A model generated the notes under the pieces. That model ran no database searches, had not been told where the DNA came from, and was given only the letters and a program-made list of their open reading frames with translations. From Cladosporium sp. IMV 00045 (taxonomy: Eukaryota > Ascomycota > Dothideomycetes > Cladosporiales > Cladosporiaceae), in contig MSJI02000318.1 in the NCBI GenBank assembly GCA_001931905.2, positions 1 to 32,188 of the forward strand: a DNA stretch of 32,188 nucleotides, written 5' to 3'. Positions within the stretch are counted from its first letter, which is position 1, and each line of letters opens with the position of its first letter. The translations under genes were made by a program, and so were the position numbers. Below are positions 21,227 to 29,762 of this stretch, piece by piece.

Positions 21227-23194
21227 TCAATCCGGCCTCTGGCCCTTATCCGCCCAACTCGGCGCCACATTGCTGCAAACGGCCACATACTCCTCCCACC
21301 TCTGCTTATCCTCCACCACGCCCTGGCCCGTCCAGAACATCGTCCAATTGCTGTCCGGAATGGTCCAAGACCCCGCCGCACGCTCGAAGTACCACTTGTT
21401 GACGGGGTTGTCGTTCCTGCTGCGCCAGCACACGCCGTGCGGGAAGCACGTGCGCGCCATCGCTTGGAAGACAATGTCCGCCACGCCCGCGGAGCCTTGC
21501 GAGGATTGCAGGACGGCGAATTTGTCGAGGTAGGGGACCACTTTGGTCGGGTCTTTCGAGTTCGGTGCGGGTTCCCAGGTGAGGATGGCGCCGCCTTCGT
21601 AGTCGCCTGCGACGATTAGGCCGGCGGTGCGGCCGGCGATGCGAGAGAGGTAGTGTTCGACGTCGAGTTTGCGGCGGAAGGAGTTCTCGATGAGAGCGAC
21701 GAGGCGGGGGAAGTTGATGCGTGGGTCTTCGCGCAGGTTTATTGTGGTGGTGCCGGTGGGGGGTGCGGTCCAGCCGACCCAGCGGTCGGCGGAGGGGATG
21801 ATGGTTAGGGGCATGCCTTTTTTGACCAGGGTGGCGGCGGGTCGGGAGGGGGTTGTTGAAGAACCGTTGGAGGGGGATGAGGAGGGGAGACGTTCGAGGG
21901 GAAGGGATGAGGAGACCATGGGTTTGTTGGTGAGGAGGTTGTGGATCAACGTGTTCTTCTGCTGTCGCGTTCCGGTTCGGATGGGTTCTCCGGGCGTTCT
22001 GCCACGGGATGAGACGGCTGCTTCTTCTGGTGTGATGATCAAGGCTGATGATGCTGAGGGTAGCATTGAGAGGCATTGCCGGGTGATGTCCAAATTGGCC
22101 AGATGCTGTCTGTACCGAGCTTCGGGATTCCCAGTGCTGCCGTTTGCCAGTTCCTTGCTGATAGCTTCGAACTCTTGTTCGAGGTTGATGAAGATGTGTG
22201 CGCCATCTCCACGATCCTTGCTCGGGATTCCTCCCACGGGATCTAGCATGATGATGCGGTCCAGAGAAACTGGATCGGGATATTCTGTGTTCCTGCCGAT
22301 TGTTGGCGATGTGCCTTGTCCCGACAGCTGTGCAGTCAAGGCTCGCATTACCTCAGCCAGGCTTGCTGAGGTCAAGTGGCCAGATTCTGAGTAAGCTATA
22401 GTGGGAACGACGGTGACGGCGCCGCGTTTCAATGGGTGCAAAAGAAGCTTCGGCATGTTGACATGCACGCCAGTGCCACCCAGAGAGTCAGCCATGTCTG
22501 CACAGCCCATGGCATCAGGCACATAGCGTGCACCTTCGGGACTATGATTCGATATGGCTTGCACGAGACGATCGCCTTGCTCGGAGAGCATTTGCCTTCT
22601 GGCATGCAAATCTTGGTGATGGATGGGTCCTAGATCCACGCAGTCAATGGCGAGCAGAATACGCATGTCAAGCCTGACGAGTTGCGAGAGAGTAGCGGCA
22701 ATGCCATCCAGAAGTTCATCGTTGAGATTTTCGGGTGAGCGAAGTGAAACCAGAGCGGTATGCAAGGTCGTCTGTTTGATGGGGACCTTCTCCGGCACAA
22801 GCTCACGCGTGAATTGCGGCGTGTCAGCAATGGCTCTGGCGGGGGCATATAGACCGCCTAGGTTGACGCCCATCCTGTCGACGCGGTCCTGATCACGACG
22901 ATGTCGAGCATTCTTCTCATCCTGGGGAGATGGCTTGGGTGGAGAAGCTTTGGATTCTTTGAATCTCGAAAGGTATTGTTTTGCGTCCCGCTTTGTGGCA
23001 TTGGCCGAGAAGACATTCATGAAGAGGTCCCTCGAGGCTTGAGGGTCTTCTCCAGCGGGAGGCTTTCCATTCCTGCGAGGACCAGCGGCGTTTCCAAATT
23101 GGCGAGTAGATTCATGGGCAGTGAGACCCGAGGCGGCTTTCTTAAGTGCCCCGAACGCGTTTGCCTTTCCAGACGCCAACATAGAGGTAGTCAT
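21227..23194 (-). CDS. ARG2: N-acetylglutamate synthase, mitochondrial
   Basis: Catalyses the first step of arginine synthesis, acetyl-CoA plus glutamate to N-acetylglutamate, in mitochondria. Single exon, 655 aa. The N-terminus (SGKANAFGALKKAASGL) is basic and amphipathic, fitting a targeting peptide. The conserved NATKRDAKQYLSRF block follows at about residue 65, then an amino-acid-kinase-like regulatory domain, a Ser/Pro-rich linker and a C-terminal acetyltransferase domain: AGDYEGGAILTWEP, LDKFAVLQSSQGSAGVADIV (556-575) and NPVNKWYFER (596-605). These C-terminal motifs identify the Arg2 subfamily. The start ATG at 23194 is overlapped by a uORF beginning at 23201. The next in-frame ATG is at 23182 and could be used. 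Head-to-head with CYS4. Confidence 0.93.
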   Translation of the reverse strand: MTTSMLASGKANAFGALKKAASGLTAHESTRQFGNAAGPRRNGKPPAGEDPQASRDLFMNVFSANATKRDAKQYLSRFKESKASPPKPSPQDEKNARHRRDQDRVDRMGVNLGGLYAPARAIADTPQFTRELVPEKVPIKQTTLHTALVSLRSPENLNDELLDGIAATLSQLVRLDMRILLAIDCVDLGPIHHQDLHARRQMLSEQGDRLVQAISNHSPEGARYVPDAMGCADMADSLGGTGVHVNMPKLLLHPLKRGAVTVVPTIAYSESGHLTSASLAEVMRALTAQLSGQGTSPTIGRNTEYPDPVSLDRIIMLDPVGGIPSKDRGDGAHIFINLEQEFEAISKELANGSTGNPEARYRQHLANLDITRQCLSMLPSASSALIITPEEAAVSSRGRTPGEPIRTGTRQQKNTLIHNLLTNKPMVSSSLPLERLPSSSPSNGSSTTPSRPAATLVKKGMPLTIIPSADRWVGWTAPPTGTTTINLREDPRINFPRLVALIENSFRRKLDVEHYLSRIAGRTAGLIVAGDYEGGAILTWEPAPNSKDPTKVVPYLDKFAVLQSSQGSAGVADIVFQAMARTCFPHGVCWRSRNDNPVNKWYFERAAGSWTIPDSNWTMFWTGQGVVEDKQRWEEYVAVCSNVAPSWADKGQRPD

Positions 23195-23201
23195 TTTCCA
23201 T
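23142..23201 (-). promoter_or_regulatory. Overlapping uORF at the ARG2 start, possibly arginine-attenuator-like
   Basis: A 19-codon frame starts 7 nt upstream of the ARG2 ATG in a fair context (GGCATGG), in a different reading frame, and ends inside the ARG2 coding region. Its product MENDYLYVGVWKGKRVRGT has Asp-Tyr-Leu, four residues, then Trp-Lys. The known arginine attenuator peptide of fungal arg-2 leaders has Asp-Tyr-Leu, four residues, then Trp-Arg. The overlap with the main start and the short N-terminal side are unlike known examples, so the resemblance may be chance. Confidence 0.4.
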
Positions 23202-23261
23202 GCCTAGGCAAGCACTCACAAAGGGCAGGCTGGGTGTAACGCGCAGTGCAGGATAAGAGCT

Positions 23262-23268
23262 TGAGTCA
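23262..23268. promoter_or_regulatory. Gcn4/CPC1-type site TGAGTCA
   Basis: A perfect 7-bp match to TGASTCA, the site bound by the general amino-acid-control bZIP factor Gcn4 (CPC1/CpcA in filamentous fungi), 68 bp from the ARG2 start. Binding is inferred. Confidence 0.6.
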
Positions 23269-23653
23269 GAAGATGAGGTATTCAGGAAAATCGGCCGCAC
23301 GGCGCAGTATGAGCCATCCGTCCGCCGAAGGTCGGATGGAACACAACGAGCTATTTAGTGCTTTTCCGGTTGGGAGGGATAATTAATCGGGGATGATGCA
23401 GCAAGAGAGCAGTGAAAGGTGGTGTACGATGTACCGGAGAGCCGAGAAACTCGGGCTACAATAATCGTGCAGTCGTGCTCCGGTGGTAGTGAGTCGGTGT
23501 GAGGTGGTGGTCAAGCAAGGACTGAAGAATGACTAAGTCGTTTTCGCCCTGTTACAAAACACTGTGCCCTATCGCCGGCAACGGCGTTGAGGTGGGAGAG
23601 CCATCGAACTACGACCCGTCTATGAATGTTAGCTAGTCTGATGATCCTCTTCA

Positions 23654-23667
23654 GTATATAAATATAT
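23654..23667 (+). promoter_or_regulatory. TATA-like element upstream of CYS4
   Basis: GTATATAAATATAT, about 260 bp before the CYS4 ATG. The sequence is nearly symmetric, so it could also serve ARG2. Confidence 0.4.
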
Positions 23668-23928
23668 CCTCTCAAAGATCCGCCGCGCCCTCAAACACTC
23701 TTCAGACTTCACTTTGGGTGATTTTTTTTCTTTGCGGTGCAAAAATGCTGGATGCGGCTACTGGAGGCTAGTGTCGGTTGAGAAAGCCCATTCTAGAGAA
23801 TTACGAGCTCAAAACCCGGCAGCACGATTCTTCTTGCAGGTAGGTCAGGCACTTCTCACTACTGCTGTCTTCTTCGTTCTTTCTTGTCTGTCTACACTCT
23901 TTCAAATCTTCGCCATACCCATCTCAAC

Positions 23929-25608
23929 ATGTCTCACCTCTCGTCTCGTGCCCCTCGGCACCCTCCCGCCGTCATGGAGAGCGCCTTGGAAAACATCGGC
24001 AACTCGCCTCTGATCCGCCTCAACCGCATTCCCCAATCCCTTGGAGTCGACTGCAAAATCTACGCCAAATGCGAGTTCTTCAACGCCGGCGGCTCCGTGA
24101 AGGACCGCATCGCCCTGCGCATGGTCGAGGCCGCCGAGAAGGAAGGCCGCATCAAGCCCGGATACAGCGTTCTGATCGAGCCCACGAGCGGAAACACTGG
24201 AATCGGCCTTGCTCTGGTCGGCGCTATCAAGGGATACAGGACGATTATCACCCTCCCGGAGAAGATGAGCAGTGAGAAGGTTTCGGTGCTGAAAGCGCTG
24301 GGCGCGGAGATCATTCGCACACCCACGAGTGCTGCTTGGGATGCTCCGGAGAGCCACATTGGTGTTGCGAGGCGGTTAGAAAAGGAAATCCCCGGCGGCG
24401 TCATTCTGGACCAATACTCCAACCCGAACAACCCGCTTGCACACGAGATGGGCACCGCGGAGGAGATTGTCGAGCAGGTGTCGAAGGTGGAGGGCAAGTT
24501 TGCCGCTCTGGTTGCTGGCGCTGGCACTGGTGGCACCATTACTGGTCTGTCAAGGGGTATCAGGAAACACCACGGACAGGACGTCAAGATCATTGCAGCC
24601 GACCCTATGGGCTCCATTCTGGCTGTTCCCGCTAGCCTGAACGATGAGGGCAAAGACAAGCCGTACAAGGTCGAGGGTATCGGCTACGACTTCATCCCCG
24701 ACGTCCTCGCGCAGAAGGAGGTTGATACTTGGTACAAGACCAACGACGTAGACAGCTTCTACTGGGCCCGCAGACTCATCCGCGAGGAGGGTCTGCTCTG
24801 CGGTGGCTCCTCTGGCTCCGCCATGAGCGCTTGCGTGCAGGCAATCAAGGGCCTCAACCTGGGCAAAGACGATGCCATCGTCGTCATCCTCCCCGACAGC
24901 ATCCGCTCATACCTGTCCAAATTCGTCGACGACGACTGGCTCGCCGCGAACGACCTCCTCCCTCCGTCTCCCCCGACCAGCGCTCCCATCTCTCCCACCC
25001 TCAAACCCAACGACGCCTCCGGCCAGGAGAAGAAGGTCGTCGTCAACGGCCACTCCAAACCCGAAGACAAGCAGCCGAAGAAGAAGCAAGACGACTACGC
25101 CGGCGCGGCCGTGTCCGACCTGCGCCTGAAACCCATCCAAACCATCCCCAGCACCTCCACCGTCGACGAAGCCGTCGAGCTCATGCGCGAGAAGGGCTTC
25201 GACCAAATCCCGGTCACGGGCAGCAAAAGCACTCGCCTCGTCGGCATGGTGACGCTGGGCAACTGCCTGTCCTACCTGTCCACGGGCCGCGTGCAGGTCT
25301 CCTCGCCCGTGTCCGAAGTCATGTTCAGCTTCTCCAAGCTGGACGAGGTCAAGCCGCTGGAGAAATTCCCCGCTCTCACGGAGGGCGACGAGAGCAAGCG
25401 CTCTTTCGTCGAGATCACCATGCAGACTCCTCTGAATGTCCTCGCGCGCTTCTTCGAGTGGAACGCCGCTGCTGTCATCACGGAGAAGAACACCGCGAGC
25501 GGCGTTGAGGGTCCCGCGGGGCTGAAGGCTGTGGCTGTCGCTACCAAGGTCGATTTGCTCACTTATCTTGTCAAGCAGGGCAGGATGTCGCAAAATGGTG
25601 GCAAGTAG
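23929..25608 (+). CDS. CYS4: Cystathionine beta-synthase
   Basis: PLP enzyme condensing serine and homocysteine to cystathionine, first step of transsulfuration; cytosolic. Single exon, 559 aa. Fold type II PLP motifs: GGSVKDR with the PLP-binding Lys58, PTSGNTG (85-91) contacting the cofactor ring, and the phosphate-binding loop GAGTGGT (197-203). After the catalytic domain (to about 345) comes a low-complexity linker rich in Pro, Ser and Lys (about 346-395). A C-terminal regulatory module with CBS-type repeats follows (TIPSTSTVDEAVELMREKGF, then GMVTLGN). There is no N-terminal haem-binding segment, as is usual for fungi. The ATG at 23929 (CAACATGT) is preferred; Met16 is an alternative. 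The regulatory module separates it from plain cysteine synthases, which lack it. Confidence 0.95.
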   Translation: MSHLSSRAPRHPPAVMESALENIGNSPLIRLNRIPQSLGVDCKIYAKCEFFNAGGSVKDRIALRMVEAAEKEGRIKPGYSVLIEPTSGNTGIGLALVGAIKGYRTIITLPEKMSSEKVSVLKALGAEIIRTPTSAAWDAPESHIGVARRLEKEIPGGVILDQYSNPNNPLAHEMGTAEEIVEQVSKVEGKFAALVAGAGTGGTITGLSRGIRKHHGQDVKIIAADPMGSILAVPASLNDEGKDKPYKVEGIGYDFIPDVLAQKEVDTWYKTNDVDSFYWARRLIREEGLLCGGSSGSAMSACVQAIKGLNLGKDDAIVVILPDSIRSYLSKFVDDDWLAANDLLPPSPPTSAPISPTLKPNDASGQEKKVVVNGHSKPEDKQPKKKQDDYAGAAVSDLRLKPIQTIPSTSTVDEAVELMREKGFDQIPVTGSKSTRLVGMVTLGNCLSYLSTGRVQVSSPVSEVMFSFSKLDEVKPLEKFPALTEGDESKRSFVEITMQTPLNVLARFFEWNAAAVITEKNTASGVEGPAGLKAVAVATKVDLLTYLVKQGRMSQNGGK

Positions 25609-26241
25609 GCGGTTGGGATGGCTTGGAATGGTATGATGTGATATGTGGTAATGTTTGGATCGGACGACTTATACGAGGGGGATTGATTCTCAAAGCGCAT
25701 GGCGTTGGTTTTCTGGATGGGAGATAGATTAAGCATGGCCAAAGGCTCTCAACACCTTGGGGCTTGGAGGAGTTCCATTTTAGTTTTTCTGGTTTTGAGG
25801 CAAAATAGAAGCCGCGAGGCACTCGATATCATGAGTAAGGTCCTTTTTCACTTCATTCGATTTTAATTTTGTTGTCAGCAAGAAGAGATAAAGCCTGCGT
25901 CTTGCTTGCTCGCTTGCTTCCTTCTCAACGACGCTGGAGACAGTGAAGCCGATGGATTGGAAGTCATTCACTTACGTCGTGAGGCAGAGTGAACGCACGG
26001 ACCACACTGCATACGTCTTAATTTCCCCTGGCCAACACAATCTGAACTGCAACTCAAGGCTCCAACAACAGCAGCAACTACATAGCCTCTCAACAAACCC
26101 TTCCCACCTACGCTCGTTGCTTAGAGGCGGCACGACCGATTTCACTGTCTCTCTCCAACCCACCGGCGCACAACCACGCACCTACTCACGCTCTGCCAAA
26201 GCGCATCGCTACCTCAAAATCCCACGCATCACCTCGCCATT
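25609..26241. other. Intergenic region between CYS4 and the F-box-like gene
   Basis: CYS4 3' flank followed by a probable promoter and leader. Short frames do not look coding. No RNA gene seen. Confidence 0.55.
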
Positions 26242-26859
26242 ATGGACGCCACTTCTCCTCCCGCCAAAGACTTCCCCGTCGAGATCTGGATGCGCATCTT
26301 CGAGCACACGATCCACAGCAACAACGCCTACGCCCGCCCCGAAGTCATCGAGGCGTACAAAAGAGCTCTCGGCAAACACGCCGCGATCCGCAAAGTATTG
26401 AAAAAGCTACCACCATTCGAAAGACGCTTCTGGTCGACGACCCGAAACTACTATGCAATCAATCGCAACAGCCGTGCCGCCGCGGTCAAATTGCGCCTTG
26501 CACGAGAGCTGTTGGCGTCTTGCAAGCAGCCCGTGGAGTTGGAACAACACACTCTTCAGCATATCAAAGAGCACATGCCGTCCGGCACAGCCGTCTTGCA
26601 CTTGACCAATTACGAAGCTGCCGAAGATTACATTGAAGGCGGTGAGTTTCTGAAGAGGTCGGTCTTTAGCGGGTTTGTGTCTTGCGTTCATTTCTTCGAC
26701 GATTATGAGCATGTTGTTATTCTCGCACCGTTGCCTCCTTTCTGGGGTCTCGATCTATGCTCGGATATGCTGGAGATTTCCAACCGCGCTGGTGAGATAA
26801 TTCAGACTGATCGACGCGAGAGAGGGGTAGCGGCTGCGAAGATTGAGGTCTTTCTTTGA
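26242..26859 (+). CDS. Hypothetical protein with an F-box-like N-terminus
   Basis: Single exon, 205 aa. I do not recognise the full-length family. Residues 11-24 (FPVEIWMRIFEHTI) match the opening helix of fungal F-box or F-box-like proteins (pattern LPxEIxxxIF). The middle is basic and helical (AAVKLRLARELLASC), and the C-terminal half is mixed with hydrophobic strands (VSCVHFFDDYEHVVILAPLPPFWGL in two parts). If it is an F-box protein it would be an SCF adaptor, but the degenerate box and short length leave this open. Start at the first ATG (TTATGG). No introns. Convergent with the TMEM97-like gene, with stop codons 275 bp apart. Confidence 0.75.
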   Translation: MDATSPPAKDFPVEIWMRIFEHTIHSNNAYARPEVIEAYKRALGKHAAIRKVLKKLPPFERRFWSTTRNYYAINRNSRAAAVKLRLARELLASCKQPVELEQHTLQHIKEHMPSGTAVLHLTNYEAAEDYIEGGEFLKRSVFSGFVSCVHFFDDYEHVVILAPLPPFWGLDLCSDMLEISNRAGEIIQTDRRERGVAAAKIEVFL

Positions 26860-27133
26860 GGAGTGAGGGAGCGGCGTGAAAGAGAAGTGCGGGCTTGCCA
26901 AGGTCGGAGGACTCGAGTAACGAGAAAGAGGCAATCCCCAAAACTGAAGTCCGCCGCGAGAGAGGGTGATCCTCGAGATTACAACGTTAGATGACGAGGA
27001 CACAGATCTTGAACTTCTGTCTTCTTTTGTTTCAATTTTTCTTTTCGTTCTCTTCTTTGCAGAGCTTCATCGTTGAAAGCGTTTCCACCCACAAGGGTGC
27101 AGCTAGCAGTGCAAAATCAAACACCATCCACCC

Positions 27134-27893
27134 CTATTGCACTTTCTTACCATCCCTCGACAGCTGTCGCTGCCCAACAGTCTCGTTAAGACGTCCAAGC
27201 ATATCAACACCCATGAACACCGCTGTCAAAAGTCTGTCAGTACTGGAAGCTCCGATGACCAAAGCACTAAAGGGGGGAAATGAGACATTCACGTACACAA
27301 AGCCAAATAAGGCACATACAACTTCCCCAACTCCAACTTCTGCGCGTCCAGGAAATCACTCCAGCTCATGTAATCCGCGATGCAAGTGGCCGTCGTGACT
27401 GCCGTTTGGACCGCGTACACAAGCAAGTGAATCGGGACTTTGGGATCGTCTGCGTGAAGAAAGCCCACATCAGCTTCGTGACATGGCACAATCGATTGCT
27501 CGAAAGAATACAAACCTCGAACAAGAGCTCCAATAGCCCAAAGCGACAAAGGAACATGGTAGATCAATTCCATGTACATGTACATGTTGAACCAGGCGGG
27601 AGGTTGCGTGAAGAAGCGGTCGGCATAGGTGGCGATGTAGAATTCGCGTAGGGAGGTTATGAAGGCCGGTTTCAGGTTCTCAGGGTAGAGGGGAGCGAGG
27701 TCGACACCTGGTGATGTTGTTAGTGAGAAGTCACTTCAGATTTAATGGGGTGGTTTATGGGGTTTTGGTTTTGGTTTGTCTGGCTTCTGGAAGATACGGG
27801 CGACTTACAGAAAAGCACGGGGACGTGGATGATGAAGAACGCGAGGTAGACGAGGTCGCGTTTGCGCGAGAAGATGCTCGTTGCGTTCACCAT
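27134..27893 (-). CDS. EXPERA-domain membrane protein, TMEM97/sigma-2 receptor-like
   Basis: Four exons: 27893-27809, 27707-27516, 27449-27297, 27222-27134; 172 aa, close to the ~176 aa of animal TMEM97. Introns of 101, 66 and 74 nt have donors GTAAGT, GTTTGT and GTACGT, and all phases agree. Four membrane segments are visible: DLVYLAFFIIHVPVLF, the LIYHVPLSLWAIGALV region, IHLLVYAVQTAVTTATCI and the YVPYLALSVFMGVDML end. The PPAWFNMYMYMELIYHVP block and DDPKVPIHLLVY fit the EXPERA fold of sterol-isomerase relatives. Animal members sit in the ER and are linked to sterol handling; the fungal role is unknown. Start at the ATG before NATSIFSRKRD. Intron 3 has competing sites that would also stay in frame. 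Confidence 0.85.
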
Positions 27894-28940
27894 ATTGATC
27901 TACTTTGAATTGCTCTGTGCGTGGGAGTAACTCTTGATTGTTGATAAACCTTTCGAGATGTAGTGCACTCAGGGAGACGAAGCGTTCAAAGGGTTAGAGC
28001 CTCGACGGGCCGCTGAGACTAATTTGTGCTACCGGGCCTTTCTCCGCTTACCCCGAGCAGAGGGAGAGTGCACCCGTTAGCATCGACACCGAGCGAAAGG
28101 CTTTGATAGGGTCGATACATGCAGACCTAAAACCGCGTCCTGCAATCTGCAAGAAAGCGAATTGTGCTCCCGTTAGCGCTGACATAAGAGCAGATGTTTT
28201 CATTGGTTTGACTCGTTGAAGACCTTCCCAAAGGGTCAGCTCATGCCAACGCCCGTGGGCCACCCGTTAGCGTTTGGCTGCGAGTAGAAGGCATTGATTG
28301 GATGAGTAGTTTCGTCTGGTATGCTGATGAGTTAGTAGTATCTAGAATGGCGTTCATGGACTATGCTATGACCGCAGGTCGTCTAGACCTACGCACGTGA
28401 GACGTGTTCGAAGGCGTTGTGTGCAGTCAGTTCCTTGATCTGACCTTCAAGTATTCGAAGGTCCAAAAGGGTTGATTAACATATTGCGACGGCAGAATGC
28501 TTTTGCCTGAACCGTTCTGGTGTGGAATGTTGATCATACTGAGACCGAGAAAATAAGAGAAAAGGATGGTTCCTGAAATGGGAAAATTTGAAGAGAACTC
28601 GATTAGCTTTGAAAAGGCTTCAGGTCTGTTAGGATAGGAAGCAATAGGGTGGAGATCAAGTAATGATAGCTCGGGGTTGCACTGCACGAAGGTCTGGAAT
28701 AGAAGACCTCAAGATTAATCAGGATAACGGACAGGACGACGAAACCAAGGTTTGATCGGTGAAATTACTGGATTGGATTCTGGCGCATAGTATGATGGGG
28801 AGGGATACCGATGAATCCTTTTGTCGTGAATGGACGGTCTCGATGATATCTGTAAAATCAATCGCATATCATTGTATCATTGTATCGTCTGTCGTCTATC
28901 GTTGATCGTCTGCACTGCACAATCATTGACTCTCCACCAA
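27894..28940. other. Intergenic region upstream of the TMEM97-like gene, with degenerate repeats
   Basis: About 1 kb between the TMEM97-like start and the stop of the second dehydrogenase. The left part holds three diverged tandem units (separate entry). The rest has short A/T-richer frames with no coding support. Confidence 0.5.
28071..28314 (+). repeat. Three degenerate tandem repeats, period ~95 bp
   Basis: The word CCCGTTAGC recurs at 28073, 28169 and 28263, spacings of 96 and 94 bp. Similarity continues for about 50 bp after each copy: unit 1 CGAAAGGCTTTGATAGG, unit 2 CAGATGTTTTCATTGG, unit 3 TAGAAGGCATTGATTGG. Units 1 and 2 also share AGACCT about 50 bp in. Aligned by eye only, so the outer limits are approximate. 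Confidence 0.6.
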
Positions 28941-29762
28941 TCAACCCTTGAAACTCTCCTCCGCCTTCTTATACTCCTCCCCAAAGGCCCCATACCACCT
29001 ATCCGTCAACTCCCTCCCCATACCCGCACTCACCACATCCTTATCCTCCTCCAACTGACTCTTGACCTCCTCCATAAACTCCTCCACCGTCAACGCATTC
29101 GCGCCCTTCTCCTTCTTATTGTCATCCGGATTATCTCTCTCCCGATGCAAATCCGTCCCAACACTCGGCGGCAGAATCTCCACAACCCTCACATCCGTGC
29201 TATCCGCCTCAAGCTGCGAGCGCAGGTTCATCGTCCAGAAATGCACCCAGGCCTTGCTGCCGTTGTAGACGGGGTTGATGATGCTAAACGGGCTGATGCC
29301 CAGGACGGAGGAGACGTTCATGATCACGCCGCCTGTGCCGCCGGCGCAGTGCGCTTTGAGGTGAGGCAGGAGGTGCACGGCGAGGTGCATGGGGCCGGAG
29401 ATGTTGGTGTGCAGTTCCTGGTCGGCTTTGGGCAGGAATTCATCGGCGCTCATGTTGTTGACGTCCAGGGGGCGTTGCACGCCGGCATTGTTCACGAGGC
29501 AGTCGAGTTCCGGGTGTTCCTGGGTGATTTTGCGGATGACAGGGACGATTTGGCTGGTGTCGCCGGTGTCGATGAGGTAGTAGGGGATATCGCCTAGTTC
29601 TTTCGAGGTGGTTTGGAGTTTGGATTCGGTGCGGCCGGCGATGATGACCTTTTTGCCGAGTGAGAGGAAGTACTCGGCCATGGCTCTGCCGATGCCGCCT
29701 GCGCCGCCGGTGATCAGGGCGCACTTGAAGTCGAGGATCTTGAAGCGTTGTTCGGTCGCCAT
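28941..29762 (-). CDS. Short-chain dehydrogenase/reductase, DltE-type
   Basis: Soluble NAD(P)-dependent oxidoreductase, 273 aa, single exon, normal length for a classical SDR. Cofactor loop TGGAGGIG (18-25), NNAG (91-94), a Ser pair at 151-152 (MNVSSVLG), and the catalytic Tyr166 and Lys170 in YNGSK. The C-terminal part has a charged segment (DNPDDNKKEKG) and an acidic helix (EEFMEEVKSQLEEDKD), as in the DltE-like group of uncharacterised fungal oxidoreductases. Substrate unknown. Not closely related to the membrane-associated SDR at 5069: it lacks the N-terminal extension and introns. Start CCATGG at 29762 is clear. Confidence 0.92.
   Translation of the reverse strand: MATEQRFKILDFKCALITGGAGGIGRAMAEYFLSLGKKVIIAGRTESKLQTTSKELGDIPYYLIDTGDTSQIVPVIRKITQEHPELDCLVNNAGVQRPLDVNNMSADEFLPKADQELHTNISGPMHLAVHLLPHLKAHCAGGTGGVIMNVSSVLGISPFSIINPVYNGSKAWVHFWTMNLRSQLEADSTDVRVVEILPPSVGTDLHRERDNPDDNKKEKGANALTVEEFMEEVKSQLEEDKDVVSAGMGRELTDRWYGAFGEEYKKAEESFKG

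Larger units (their letters stand above)
23195..23928. promoter_or_regulatory. Shared divergent promoter, ARG2 / CYS4
   Basis: 734 bp between the two start codons. It holds a TGAGTCA site (23262-23268), near matches at 23490-23496 (TGAGTCG) and 23530-23536 (TGACTAA), and a TATA-like stretch at 23654-23667. Two further short uORFs occur: one on the ARG2 side at 23317-23282 (11 codons) and one on the CYS4 side at 23745-23771 (8 codons). Confidence 0.7.

Noticed and set aside
23282..23317. 11-codon uORF upstream of ARG2, considered as the arginine attenuator peptide
   Set aside because: Its product (MAHTAPCGRFS) lacks the conserved Asp-Tyr-Leu and Trp residues and is less than half the usual length.
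24907..25593. 228-codon antisense frame opposite CYS4, and a second plus frame at 24729-25508
   Set aside because: Shadows of the C-biased CYS4 coding region; Arg/His-rich or Leu/Asp/Gly-rich composition with no motifs.
28427..28687. 86-codon minus-strand frame in the gap before the second SDR
   Set aside because: Starts at GTG, has no ATG near its beginning, no domain signal and no splice partner.
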